From: Arthrobacter sp. efr-133-R2A-120
GTDB taxonomy: Bacteria; Actinomycetota; Actinomycetes; Actinomycetales; Micrococcaceae
DNA: 40,034 nt
Assembly: GCF_030209835.1 (NCBI RefSeq)
Contig: NZ_JARVRF010000033.1
Coordinates: forward strand, 1 to 40,034
Direction: 5' to 3'
Of the stretch, positions 1 to 7,734 are shown one piece after another. Both the position numbers and the translations under genes were made by a program. The notes below the pieces were generated by a model. That model was given only the letters and a program-made list of their open reading frames with translations. It searched no databases and was not told where the DNA came from. Positions within the stretch are counted from its first letter, which is position 1; every line of letters begins with the position of its first letter.

Positions 1-152
1 CTTTCGGCGCCTGGCCGAAGCGATTTCACGGCGTCGATCAGATCCCGCACCCGGAAGCCCGGCCCAGCGACGCCCGGCCCAGCAGCCCCAGGGACCGCGC
101 CGCCCGACGGCGCGCCCGCTCCGATCAGCTGGGTTCCCCGATTTCCTGCCAT
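1..152 (-). CDS. Possible 5' end of an unrecognised gene running off the left edge
   Basis: Reading leftward from an ATG at 152, the frame stays open for 50 codons to the window edge. The visible N-terminus has a Gly/Ala/Pro-rich low-complexity stretch (about residues 11-32) followed by a more ordinary segment, FRVRDLIDAVKSLRPGAE. I do not recognise the family. A good promoter (TTGGAC, 17 nt, TAATGT) lies just upstream on the same strand and would give a leader of about 20 nt, which supports a gene here. No clear ribosome binding site is seen, and third-position GC is lower than in the flagellar genes, so this may be chance. Confidence 0.4.
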   Translation of the reverse strand, partial: MAGNRGTQLIGAGAPSGGAVPGAAGPGVAGPGFRVRDLIDAVKSLRPGAE

Positions 153-177
153 AACCAAAGCATTTCAGGGACCTACG

Positions 178-206
178 ACATTATTAGGCCGAAAAGACCC
201 GTCCAA
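178..206 (-). promoter_or_regulatory. Putative sigma-70 type promoter, leftward
   Basis: On the minus strand a -35 TTGGAC (201-206) and a -10 TAATGT (178-183) are 17 nt apart. Transcription would start near 171 and run into the possible gene that begins at 152. Seen by eye only. Confidence 0.4.
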
Positions 207-619
207 TCGAAAGAACTTAGGAAAAATTTGAGCAACTACCGCGGACAGGCCATCGGTAGGGAGCAGTCGAACCGGCGGAACCATCGCCACAACACCGCCA
301 CCGACACCCGGACCACGCCCACGCACGCCGACGAAGACGCCTATTGCACGGCCTCTTTGGTTGTGCGCACCTGCACGGCGCGAGCCGCAGACGAGGCACC
401 GCTCCGGCGTCGTTATCCGTGATAACGAACAGAGGCGCGAAACCGCGCTGAAACCCCGGAAAACCGCGGAAACCTGGCCGCTGAATCACGTCCCCGTGAC
501 CCTTCGCGAGGTTCATTAACAGTTGGGCGCCGAAGCGGATACGAAGCTCCTGAACGGCCCCTGACGCTCTTACGCTTGAGGTATCGGATCGCTCAAGTAT
601 TCAAGGGGAGTGGGCCAAA
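207..619. other. Non-coding stretch with a dyad at 410-428
   Basis: No convincing gene is present; the short open frames on both strands are Arg/Cys-rich and lack family resemblance. The main structure is the dyad TCGTTATC-CGT-GATAACGA at 410-428 (8-bp arms, 3-nt centre), about 190 nt before the AMIN-like gene, which looks like a repressor site. A weaker repeat CTTGAG (575-580) / CTCAAG (592-597) lies just before that gene. Confidence 0.5.
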
Positions 620-1165
620 GTGAGAAGGTTTTACGCTTGGTTGGCGGCGTTGGCAGTGGCCGCCGGGCTTGGTCTCGTGGCTCCGGGGGCGGCGTCCGCG
701 GCCCCGTATTGCGGAATCGTCTGGGGATCGTTGGCGAAGTCCAACCCGGCGCTAACCCAGGCGCAAGTGGTCAATGTCAGGACGGGCCAGCAACCCTGCT
801 TTGACCGTCTGGTAATCGACCTGAACGGCGCCGTTGCCGGCTATTCAATCCGCTACGTTCCACAAGTACTGCACGACGGCTCGGGGCTTCCCGTCGAGCT
901 GAGGGGCAATGCGTTCCTGCAAGTCACGATTAACGCCCCCGCGTACAACTCCAGCGGCAATGCCACGTACAACCCGGCCGACAAGAACGAACTGACGAAT
1001 GTCTCGGACTACAAGACCTTCCGGGAGGTGGCCTTCGCGGGCAGCTTTGAGGGATACACCAGCCTTGGCCTGGGTGTCCGCGCCCGGCTCCCCTTCAGGG
1101 TCTTCACGCTGGCCGGTCCGGGAACGGGATCGCGGCTGGTGATCGACGTCGCGCACATGTGGTGA
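620..1165 (+). CDS. Secreted AMIN-like domain protein
   Basis: A 181-residue protein with a clear Sec signal peptide: basic MRRF, a hydrophobic core (about residues 6-22) and an AxA cleavage region ending SAAPYC near residue 30. No lipobox is evident, and two cysteines (in PYCG and QPCF) could form a disulfide. The rest, with FDRLVIDLNG near residue 62 and a final RLVIDVAHMW, has the beta-rich pattern of the actinobacterial AMIN-like domain found in exported proteins thought to bind the cell wall. The start is a GTG at 620, chosen because AAGGGGAG (603-610) sits 9 nt upstream and the signal peptide begins there. It converges with the downstream permease across a shared terminator. The precise role is unknown. 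Confidence 0.8.
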   Translation: MRRFYAWLAALAVAAGLGLVAPGAASAAPYCGIVWGSLAKSNPALTQAQVVNVRTGQQPCFDRLVIDLNGAVAGYSIRYVPQVLHDGSGLPVELRGNAFLQVTINAPAYNSSGNATYNPADKNELTNVSDYKTFREVAFAGSFEGYTSLGLGVRARLPFRVFTLAGPGTGSRLVIDVAHMW

Positions 1166-1178
1166 CGCAACCACAACG

Positions 1179-1213
1179 GAAGCCCTGCTCCGGGTGATCC
1201 GGAACAGGGCTTC
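1179..1213. terminator. Bidirectional stem-loop terminator
   Basis: A 15-bp stem with one mismatch (arms 1179-1193 and 1199-1213, 5-nt loop) lies between the convergent AMIN-like gene and APC permease and can serve both. Confidence 0.75.
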
Positions 1214-1227
1214 TGCCACGCTGAGGC

Positions 1228-2793
1228 TTACTCGGGTACTACGAGGGCCGGCGTGTCCTTGCGGAGGGTTTCGCCGCGGAAGAAGCCGGGCCTGACGCGG
1301 GCCATGATCACCATGACCACCGCGCCGAGGACCAGAATGCCCACTCCGATGATGAAAACGAGGCCGACGCCGAAGATCTCGGAACCGCTGCCGAAGTCCG
1401 GCGACCAGCTGTCCACTGCCGTCTGGATGAAGACCAGCGTCAGAACTACGCCGCCGATCACCGGGAAGAGCAGGCGCATTAAGAAGTTGCGGACGCTGCT
1501 GAACACGCTGTGCCGGAAGTACCAAGCGCAGGCAAAAGCGGTCATTCCGTAGTAGAAGCAGATCATCAAGCCCAGGGCCAGGATGGTGTCGTTGAGGACG
1601 TTCTCGCTGACCACCTTCATGATGGCGTAGAACCCGCCGGAGATCGCGCCGGCAACGATGGTGGCGTATCCCGGGGAACCGAAGCGCTTGCTCACGGTGG
1701 AGAACTTCTGCGGCAGGGCGCCGTAGTGACCCATGGCGAGAAGGCTTCGGGCGGGGGAGGCCATGGTGGACTGCAGGGATGACGCAGTGCCCGCGAGTAC
1801 AGCCAGGGACATCAGGATGGCCAAAGGACCCATGACAGGTGAAGCCAGTGCAGCGAAGATGTTCGACTGGTTGTCCGGGTTGTTCAACCCGATCCCATCG
1901 CCGCCAATACCGGCAACCATCATGGTGGCCACGATCACCGCGACGTAGAGTCCCAACACGGCAATCGCCGTGGTGGTGCCGGCCTTGCCGGCGGTACCCT
2001 TGCCGCCCTTGGTCTCCTCATTGACCGTCAGGCAAACGTCCCAGCCCCAGTAGACGAAGACCGCCAGGGACATGCCTGCAGCGAACTGCTCGAAGCTGCT
2101 GATCTTCGTGGGGTCGAACCAGTCCCAGCTAAAGGCAATGGCCGTGGGAGTGTCGCCGGAGGAAGCATGGGTGAGGGCCATGACAACGAAGACGCCCAAC
2201 ACCACAACCTGGAACCCGACCATGGCGTACTGCACCAGTTTGGTGGCGTGCAGGCCCCGGTAGCTGACCCAGACGGCCAGTGCCACGAAAGCCAGGCACG
2301 TGGCGATGTTCAAAGCCTTGTTGGAGGTGAGGTCGGCTAGATCGGGATTGCCGAAAACCTGGGCGAGGAACAGGTAGAAGAAGTCCACCGCGACGCCTGC
2401 CAAGTTGGACAGGACGATGATGTTCGCCGCCAGCAGACCCCAGCCGCCCATCCAGCCGATGAACGGGCCGAATGCCTTGGTGGCCCACGTGAAGGTGGTG
2501 CCGCTGTCGGGGGAGTCTGCGTTGAGCTCCCGGTAGGCGAACGCCACGAGGATCATCGGGATGAAGGCGACGATGAAGATCGCAGGCAACTGCAGGCCCA
2601 CCGCGTTGACCGCCGGGCCCAGTGAGCTGGTCAGGCTGTAGGCGGGTGCCACGGAGGAAATACCAAGGACGACGACGGCGAGGAGCCCCAGCTGCCCCGT
2701 CTTGAGTCCTTTGCCGCTAATGCCGTGTTCGGTGCCGGCCGGATCGTGGGCCTCCACGGTTTTCCTGGCGCTTGGGCGGGTTATTTGAGTCAT
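1228..2793 (-). CDS. APC superfamily amino-acid permease
   Basis: A 521-residue integral membrane protein with about 12 hydrophobic segments after a hydrophilic N-terminus of roughly 30 residues. The first helix has the APC signature region (LGLLAVVVLGISSVAPAY, about residues 35-52), and the consensus GxxFTWATKAFGPFIGWMGGW element follows near residue 98. Such carriers import amino acids or related amines by proton or sodium symport; the substrate cannot be named. The gene is monocistronic as far as visible, with its promoter and palindromic operator about 170 nt upstream, and ends at the shared terminator. The start ATG at 2793 is preceded by a modest AAAGAG-type site. Confidence 0.88.
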   Translation of the reverse strand: MTQITRPSARKTVEAHDPAGTEHGISGKGLKTGQLGLLAVVVLGISSVAPAYSLTSSLGPAVNAVGLQLPAIFIVAFIPMILVAFAYRELNADSPDSGTTFTWATKAFGPFIGWMGGWGLLAANIIVLSNLAGVAVDFFYLFLAQVFGNPDLADLTSNKALNIATCLAFVALAVWVSYRGLHATKLVQYAMVGFQVVVLGVFVVMALTHASSGDTPTAIAFSWDWFDPTKISSFEQFAAGMSLAVFVYWGWDVCLTVNEETKGGKGTAGKAGTTTAIAVLGLYVAVIVATMMVAGIGGDGIGLNNPDNQSNIFAALASPVMGPLAILMSLAVLAGTASSLQSTMASPARSLLAMGHYGALPQKFSTVSKRFGSPGYATIVAGAISGGFYAIMKVVSENVLNDTILALGLMICFYYGMTAFACAWYFRHSVFSSVRNFLMRLLFPVIGGVVLTLVFIQTAVDSWSPDFGSGSEIFGVGLVFIIGVGILVLGAVVMVIMARVRPGFFRGETLRKDTPALVVPE

Positions 2794-2949
2794 GTGCTTG
2801 GCTCTTTCTAGATGGGCCGAAGGTTGTTGCTGGGTGATGCAGTGAAAGCCGTCTGTGGGGTCATCGAAGCTGATGGCGGGCGGCGGAGGTTGGGGCGCCC
2901 GGGTAGGTGGTGCAGATCATGACGGCTGTTCTCCGGTGAGACGGGAGTC

Positions 2950-2974
2950 ACTAAATGAATGACGTTCATTTAGT
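2950..2974. promoter_or_regulatory. Perfect palindromic operator (TetR-like size)
   Basis: Arms ACTAAATGAA and TTCATTTAGT are perfect inverted repeats of 10 bp around a 5-nt centre (TGACG). The element overlaps the -10 and predicted start of the permease promoter, the classical position for a repressor. No matching regulator gene is adjacent, so the cognate protein is probably encoded elsewhere or left of the window. Confidence 0.7.
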
Positions 2975-3000
2975 ATGGACGGGGAGACGCCCTGACGCAA
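2972..3000 (-). promoter_or_regulatory. Putative promoter of the APC permease gene
   Basis: On the minus strand a -35 TTGCGT (2995-3000) and a -10 CATACT (2972-2977) are separated by 17 nt. Transcription would start near 2965, inside the palindrome at 2950-2974, leaving a leader of about 170 nt before the ATG at 2793. Confidence 0.5.
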
Positions 3001-3039
3001 GTGGTTTGACCAAACAATTTTGGTTCGGAGTGGATGATC

Positions 3040-3115
3040 TGAGCGAGCGTCTGCCGGAAACGGCCCAAAAGTGAGCGAGCGTCTGCCGGAAGGGGCCTAA
3101 AAGTGAGCGAGCGTC
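3040..3115 (+). repeat. Three-copy array of a 12-nt core repeat with 32-nt period
   Basis: The core TGAGCGAGCGTC begins at 3040, 3072 and 3104, exactly 32 nt apart. The 20 nt between cores is conserved in the first two units (roughly TGCCGGAAACGGCCCAAAAG, with small changes in unit 2) and degenerate after the third. The array lies downstream of fliW, at the 3' end of the flgN-fliW operon. The same unit recurs at 33674-33984. Confidence 0.9.
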
Positions 3116-3193
3116 GGGGTCTTAACAGGTCGGGGTCTTAGCAGGTCTGCGTCTCAGGGTCGGTGGGGTCAATGAAAGGGGAGCGGGTGCTGC

Positions 3194-3580
3194 CTAGGCG
3201 CCCAGTTCGGCCCGCAGGGGGTATTCCTTGCTGTCCAGGAGAAGCTGCGTGCAGCGTCCGGTTTCCGGGTTCAGCACGATGGGGGCCGCGAGATTGACCG
3301 TGGTCTTTTCCGGGCTTGGGTTGACTACCACCAAGGTGGTTGCCAGCTCGGCCCGGTCCAGGCCGAGATCGTCCAGGGTTCTGCGGGGGATGGTTGGCGC
3401 ATAGCCCGGAACATAAACGGCGGCCTCGGCCAGGAACATCCGGATGCGCTGGCTTGCCGACTCCATCGCGTAGAGCCCGGGGGCGCCGTTGATTCCCCGC
3501 AAGACGAAGCCGCCTGAGGCTTCAAGCCCCGGCATGGGCGCGGTGAAGCTCAACTCCCGGGAAGCCTGGGCCGTGCTCAT
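3194..3580 (-). CDS. fliW: Flagellar assembly factor FliW
   Basis: A 128-residue protein with the FliW pattern: a central FLAEAAVYVPGYAP region and the C-terminal signature TVNLAAPIVLNPETGRCTQLLLDSKEYPLRAEL (about residues 93-126; the canonical form is NLxAPIVIN...QVIL...YPLR). FliW binds newly made flagellin and, in other bacteria, antagonises the translational repressor CsrA, coupling flagellin synthesis to secretion. It is the last gene of the flgN-flgK-flgL-fliW operon. Its ATG overlaps the flgL stop (ATGA), implying translational coupling. No csrA is visible in the window. Confidence 0.9.
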   Translation of the reverse strand: MSTAQASRELSFTAPMPGLEASGGFVLRGINGAPGLYAMESASQRIRMFLAEAAVYVPGYAPTIPRRTLDDLGLDRAELATTLVVVNPSPEKTTVNLAAPIVLNPETGRCTQLLLDSKEYPLRAELGA

Positions 3581-4464
3581 TTGAGGAAATCCATCAGCGT
3601 TGGCTGGAGCGTCTTGGCGGTGACTGCGAGCGCAACCTGGTAGTTGGTTTCCTGCAGCTTCAAGTCCATGACGACCTTTCCTATGTCGGCGTCTTCAATT
3701 CCCGAGCGCTGAACCTCAAGTGAGGCCTTCAGCCCGTCCACGGAGCTCTGCGCGCTCGTCAGCTTGGTCTGCCGCGCTCCGACGTCTGCCCGCCCACTGA
3801 TGACTGTTTTGATGCTGTCGCTGAGCGCCGTCAAACGGCTGCTGACGTCCGCGCCGGAGCGGATGTCAGCGACGACGTTGCTCACCAAAGCGAAGACCGA
3901 GCTACCGCCGCTCCCGAAGATCGCGCCGCCGTCGGCGTCTACGCGCACCGTTTGGCTCGCATCGACGCGCCGCTCCACCGTACTGCCTGGCGTTCCATTG
4001 AAGAGGGGTGGCGTGGCATTGCTGAAGGCGCCAGCCGAGTCGGAGCTTCCCGCGAAGACATTGCGGCCGAGGTACTGCGTGTTCGCCTGGGCGAGGAGGT
4101 CCTTGTTGAGGCCCTCGATTTCGACGGCGATCGCCTCCTTGGCGGAGCTGTTCAGGGAACCGTTGCCAGCCTGAACGGTAAGGTCACGGACCCGGTTGAG
4201 GATGTTCGTGGCCTGGCCGAGGGCTGAATCGGCGGTGGTCAGCCAGCCGTTGCCGTCGTTGATGTTGTTCGAATACTGTCCGGCGGCGCTGATCTGTCCC
4301 CGCACAGCCAAGGCATTCGCCAGCCCCGCTGGGTCGTCTGAGGGCCGGGTGATGTTTGTAAGGTTGCTGGCCTTGTCCTGCAATGCGGCGAGCTTGGCCT
4401 GGCCTGCCTGAAGGTTCAGTTGCGCGGCGGCGGACATCGTCTGGGTGGTGACTCTGTTCAGCAT
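3577..4464 (-). CDS. flgL: Flagellar hook-associated protein 3 (FlgL)
   Basis: A 295-residue flagellin-like junction protein. The N-terminus MLNRVTTQTM and the RPSDDPAGLANALAVRGQI stretch (about residues 41-59), followed by DGNGWLTTADSALGQATNILNRVRDLTVQAGNG, match the conserved flagellin/FlgL N-terminal coiled region. The C-terminus (DIGKVVMDLKLQETNYQVALAVTAKTLQPTLMDFLK) is the typical FlgL ending. With FlgK it joins hook to filament. The gene lies 3 nt after flgK and overlaps fliW by 4 nt. Confidence 0.93.
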   Translation of the reverse strand: MLNRVTTQTMSAAAQLNLQAGQAKLAALQDKASNLTNITRPSDDPAGLANALAVRGQISAAGQYSNNINDGNGWLTTADSALGQATNILNRVRDLTVQAGNGSLNSSAKEAIAVEIEGLNKDLLAQANTQYLGRNVFAGSSDSAGAFSNATPPLFNGTPGSTVERRVDASQTVRVDADGGAIFGSGGSSVFALVSNVVADIRSGADVSSRLTALSDSIKTVISGRADVGARQTKLTSAQSSVDGLKASLEVQRSGIEDADIGKVVMDLKLQETNYQVALAVTAKTLQPTLMDFLK

Positions 4465-4467
4465 GGC

Positions 4468-5907
4468 TTACCTTCCCACCAATCCGGTGTGATTGATCAG
4501 GACGTCGAGGGCCTCGTCCACCGCGGTCATTGCGCGGGCGGCCGCCTGGTATGCGTGTTGGTTGGTGAGGAGGCTGATGTTTTCCTCGTCGAGGCTCACG
4601 GAGGCTCCTGAGGAACGCTGCCCGACGGCGGCAGTGCTCGCCGCGTCGGCGAGCTGCTGGTGCTGTTGTGCCGAGCGCGAAGCCGTGCCGATTCCTGTGA
4701 CGATTCCGGACCAAAGAACGTCGGGGGAAGCCTGCCCGGTGCCGATTTGGGCCACTGCGTCCGCGATTTTGCCGTCGAGGGCGCCGGAGCCGGGGCTGCC
4801 GGTGGCGATTCCTGCGGCGCTCGTCGGGACAACGCAGAGGGACAATGCAGCCGGGGCGCCGGGACTGGTCGTGAAGAAGTCGAGATTGGTGGCACCGGTG
4901 GTGGACTGACCGGTGCGGTGGACGGCGTTGACGTCGTCCATGAGTTTGCTCGCGAACGCGTTGTAAGACGCGGCGGCTTCGGCGATCGCCCCGCCGGTGC
5001 CTCCCCCTGCGGCCGGGGCGAGGAGCGAGACCGCGCCGGCGAGCTTTCCGCCGTCGAGGGGTACCGCCACGCCGGGGCGGTCCGCCCATTCCAACTGGAC
5101 CGGCCCCGCCAACGGCAATGTCGAACCGGGCGGGCTCATGGTTGTTTGGCCCGCCAGAGCGAGGTCGCGGTGCGAGGTGCCGGAGACGATTGCGTTGCCT
5201 CCGACGAAAACATCCACCGTGCCGTCGGCGTTGTCCCGGACGGCGCCCCCGGCCAAGGACGAGATGGTCTCGGTCACCTGGTTGCGGGCGTCGATGAGCT
5301 CGTTGGCGGAGCCCCCCGAGGCCATCACGGACCGGATGGTCGCGTTGAAGTTGGCCACGCGGGCGGCGGCATCGTTCAGGGTGGCGACGGTGCTTTGGGC
5401 TTCGCCGCGGACGCGCGTCCACTGCGCGTCCAAGGCCTTGTAGCCTGTCGAAACAGTATTGGCGAGGGTTGTACCTGCCTGAAGCAGCACGCCGGCGGGC
5501 GCAGACTCTCCCGGGTTGTTGGAGATACCTTGCCAGGAGGACCAGAAATTCTGCAGCGCCGTGGATATCCCGGCGGGCCCGGGCTCGTTCAGCGAGCCTT
5601 CGAGCTGCTGGAGCTCGGTGGAGCGGTATCCGGCGTAGCCGGCCTGGGCGGCACTGGAACGAACCCCGGCGTCGAGGAAGCTGTTCCCCAAACGGGCGAT
5701 TCCATCCACGGACACGCCCTGGCCTGCTTGGACCCCCGCTCCGACAAGGCCCGTCCGGACCGGCGCGCTGAGGGCCGATTGTTCGATGCGTTGCCTTGTG
5801 TAGCCGTCCGTGCCGGCGTTGGCGATGTTCTGCCCGGCCACGTTGATGCCCTGCTGCGCTGCGGTCAGGCCCAAGTAGGCCGTATTGAGTCCGCCGAATG
5901 TGCTCAC
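4468..5907 (-). CDS. flgK: Flagellar hook-associated protein 1 (FlgK)
   Basis: A 479-residue protein with the rod/hook/HAP N-terminal motif: TFGGLNTAYLGLTAAQQGINVAGQNIANAGTDGYTRQR spans about residues 3-40. The C-terminus carries SGASVSLDEENISLLTNQHAYQAAARAMTAVDEALDVLINHTG, the FlgK form of the hook-family C-terminal helix. It forms the first hook-filament junction zone. The start is a GTG at 5907 with AAAGGA 8 nt upstream. It sits 75 nt after flgN and 3 nt before flgL. The length is ordinary for actinobacterial FlgK. Confidence 0.95.
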   Translation of the reverse strand: MSTFGGLNTAYLGLTAAQQGINVAGQNIANAGTDGYTRQRIEQSALSAPVRTGLVGAGVQAGQGVSVDGIARLGNSFLDAGVRSSAAQAGYAGYRSTELQQLEGSLNEPGPAGISTALQNFWSSWQGISNNPGESAPAGVLLQAGTTLANTVSTGYKALDAQWTRVRGEAQSTVATLNDAAARVANFNATIRSVMASGGSANELIDARNQVTETISSLAGGAVRDNADGTVDVFVGGNAIVSGTSHRDLALAGQTTMSPPGSTLPLAGPVQLEWADRPGVAVPLDGGKLAGAVSLLAPAAGGGTGGAIAEAAASYNAFASKLMDDVNAVHRTGQSTTGATNLDFFTTSPGAPAALSLCVVPTSAAGIATGSPGSGALDGKIADAVAQIGTGQASPDVLWSGIVTGIGTASRSAQQHQQLADAASTAAVGQRSSGASVSLDEENISLLTNQHAYQAAARAMTAVDEALDVLINHTGLVGR

Positions 5908-5982
5908 TGCTGTGTCCTTTGGGTGATCCGGGCCTTTGCTTGCCCGGCCGTTGGTTGTCCGTCTACGTTTGATGAGTTTCGG

Positions 5983-6483
5983 TCAGAACTGCTGGTCGAA
6001 AAGGCGGGACGGGGTTGAGTCTGCATTCTTGCCCTGGGAACCCGTCCGGCCGTGGGAGTCGTAGGTCCCGGCCGCCGGCTTCAGATCCGCCATGGTCTCC
6101 TGGGTGGAACGGACGGCAGCGCGGAGGAACTGCTCGTTGGAATCACGCAGCTCCTTGATGGCGGCGGTCTGATGCTGCATCGCGTTCAGGTGCGAGGAAA
6201 GGACATCTGCCCAGGCCTCTTCCGGGGCGGACGCGGCCAGCTCGCCCAGTGAAGACTCGGCAGGCAGGCCCCATTGTTCTGCCACGGCAGCCACTTCCAC
6301 CGCCCTCGCGAGCCCGGCCTTGGACAGGTGTTCCAGGACTTGTTCCACTTCCCGCGTGCCATGCGGCAACCATCGGGATTTGCCCGCGGTGAGGAGCAGC
6401 TGCTCTTCCTCCAGCTTGAATGTCAGCAGATCCAATAGCTCACGTTCTCGCCACAGCAGGGCCGACAGTTCATGGATGGCCAT
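5983..6483 (-). CDS. flgN: Flagellar export chaperone FlgN
   Basis: A 166-residue, mostly helical protein. The N-terminus (LSALLWRERELLDLLTFKLEEEQLLLTAGKSRWL, about residues 6-39) and the central LRDSNEQFLRAAVRSTQETMADL are typical of FlgN, the cytoplasmic chaperone for FlgK and FlgL, whose genes follow directly. The C-terminal 35 residues are hydrophilic and probably disordered. It is the first gene of the leftward operon, about 90 nt downstream of a FliA/WhiG-type promoter. The start ATG at 6483 has GGAG upstream. Confidence 0.85.
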   Translation of the reverse strand: MAIHELSALLWRERELLDLLTFKLEEEQLLLTAGKSRWLPHGTREVEQVLEHLSKAGLARAVEVAAVAEQWGLPAESSLGELAASAPEEAWADVLSSHLNAMQHQTAAIKELRDSNEQFLRAAVRSTQETMADLKPAAGTYDSHGRTGSQGKNADSTPSRLFDQQF

Positions 6484-6572
6484 GTCGGGTCAACTCCAGT
6501 TCCGGGTTGGTTTCTCGGGTGCGTTGCCGCGAGAAGGCACTTTCCCCTGTGCCTTCGCCGCGCCAATGACAA

Positions 6573-6599
6573 CTATCGGCCGCCGCGGCCCGTGCGTTA
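6573..6599 (-). promoter_or_regulatory. FliA/WhiG-type promoter for flgN-flgK-flgL-fliW
   Basis: On the minus strand TAACGCAC (6592-6599), 11 nt, then GCCGATAG (6573-6580) match the flagellar/WhiG consensus TAAA-N15-GCCGATAA in sequence and spacing. Transcription would start about 80 nt before the flgN ATG. Confidence 0.75.
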
Positions 6600-6658
6600 G
6601 ATCAAGCGACGTGCGGTGGATTTTGTTGGCCGCGGCAAATTTTCCCTGCGGCTTTTTC

Positions 6659-6685
6659 TAACCAAAGGCCTGCTTGTTCCGATAA
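6659..6685 (+). promoter_or_regulatory. FliA/WhiG-type promoter for fliC
   Basis: TAACCAAA (6659-6666), 11 nt, then TCCGATAA (6678-6685) fit TAAA-N15-GCCGATAA with exact spacing. The predicted leader is about 55 nt. It is back to back with the flgN promoter, the two -35 elements being about 60 bp apart. Confidence 0.8.
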
Positions 6686-6747
6686 CCAGAAGTGACAGGC
6701 CACGGACGGCCTGGAGTACCAGCAGACCCAATCACGGAGGAAACACC

Positions 6748-7620
6748 ATGGGCATGGCAATCAACAACAACCTGATGGCTAACAACGCATACCGCAACCT
6801 GAGCAACACCCAGAACGAAGTATCCAGTTCGATGGAGAAGCTCTCCAGCGGCCTGCGCATCAACCGGGCAGCTGACGACGCAGCCGGACTGGCGATCTCC
6901 GAGGGCCTCAAGTCCCAGGTTTCCGGTTCCGCCGTTGCGGCCCGTAACGCCCAGGACGGCATCTCGGTCATCCAGACCACTGAAGGCGCCTTGACTGAAG
7001 TCACCTCGATCCTGCAGCGCATGCGTGACCTGGCCGTCCAGGGCTCGTCCGACACGAACAACGCCGATGCGCGCACCGCTATCAAGACCGAAGGCGACTC
7101 GCTCGGCCAGGAGCTCGACCGCCTGACCAAGGGCACGAACTTCAACGGCATCGACCTGCTCAAGGGTGCCGCCGGAGCCGGCGTTTCCGCCACCTCCACC
7201 CCGGGCTCCCTTGACATCCAGGTGGGCACCGGCGGCACCGCAAACGACAAGATCTCCGTCAAGGTCGGCGACGTGACTACGGCTGTCGGGGCGCTCTCCA
7301 GCTCAACCACCGCTGCGGACTTCCTGGTGGACACGTCCGCCAACGCGCAGACCACGATCACCAAGATCGACACCGCCATCAAGAACATCTCCACCCAGCG
7401 CGCGGGCCTCGGCGCCACCCAGAACCGCCTGCAGCACGCGATCAACACCCTGAATGTGTCCGGTGAGAACCTGCAGGCCGCTCAGTCCCGCATCACCGAC
7501 ACTGACATGGCCCAGGAAATGGTCAAGTTCACCAAGGCCAACATCCTGCAGCAGGCCGGTACGGCCATGCTGGCCCAGGCCAACCAGTCCGGCCAGGGTG
7601 TCCTCAAGCTCCTCGGCTAA
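6748..7620 (+). CDS. fliC: Flagellin
   Basis: A 290-residue flagellin. The N-terminal D0/D1 domain is canonical: MGMAINNNLMANNAYRNLSN, then SSMEKLSSGLRINRAADDAAGLAISEGLKSQ (about residues 29-59) and DGISVIQTTEGALTEV. The C-terminal D1/D0 part has AGLGATQNRLQHAINTLNVSGENLQAAQSRITDTDMAQEMV and ends QQAGTAMLAQANQSGQGVLKLLG. The middle domain is short, so the filament surface domain is minimal. The start ATG at 6748 is chosen for CGGAGG 7 nt upstream and for the flagellin N-terminus; the frame is open further upstream but that part is the promoter region. A stem-loop follows the stop. Confidence 0.97.
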   Translation: MGMAINNNLMANNAYRNLSNTQNEVSSSMEKLSSGLRINRAADDAAGLAISEGLKSQVSGSAVAARNAQDGISVIQTTEGALTEVTSILQRMRDLAVQGSSDTNNADARTAIKTEGDSLGQELDRLTKGTNFNGIDLLKGAAGAGVSATSTPGSLDIQVGTGGTANDKISVKVGDVTTAVGALSSSTTAADFLVDTSANAQTTITKIDTAIKNISTQRAGLGATQNRLQHAINTLNVSGENLQAAQSRITDTDMAQEMVKFTKANILQQAGTAMLAQANQSGQGVLKLLG

Positions 7621-7649
7621 ACCCGGAACCGCCTGGCGGATCCATCATC

Positions 7650-7697
7650 GCCGGTGGCGGTCAGCTCGGGTCCTATACCTGTCTGGCCGCCATCGGC
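7650..7697 (+). terminator. Stem-loop between fliC and fliD
   Basis: Arms 7650-7664 and 7683-7697 pair over 15 bp with two G-U-type pairs and an 18-nt loop. There is no T run after it, so it may be an attenuator or mRNA-stabilising hairpin that keeps flagellin mRNA more abundant than fliD. Confidence 0.5.
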
Positions 7698-7734
7698 CGT
7701 TAGCGCAGCAGCATAACTTTGGAAGGAACCCTCC

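Noticed and set aside
217..516. 99-codon frame in the left intergenic region
   Set aside because: Cys/Arg/Trp-rich, no ribosome site, no family resemblance; overlaps the palindrome at 410-428.
4184..5422. Long open frame out of phase with flgK (same strand)
   Set aside because: Arg/Pro/Gly-rich shadow of flgK-flgL typical of high-GC DNA; the flgK and flgL frames have clear family motifs.
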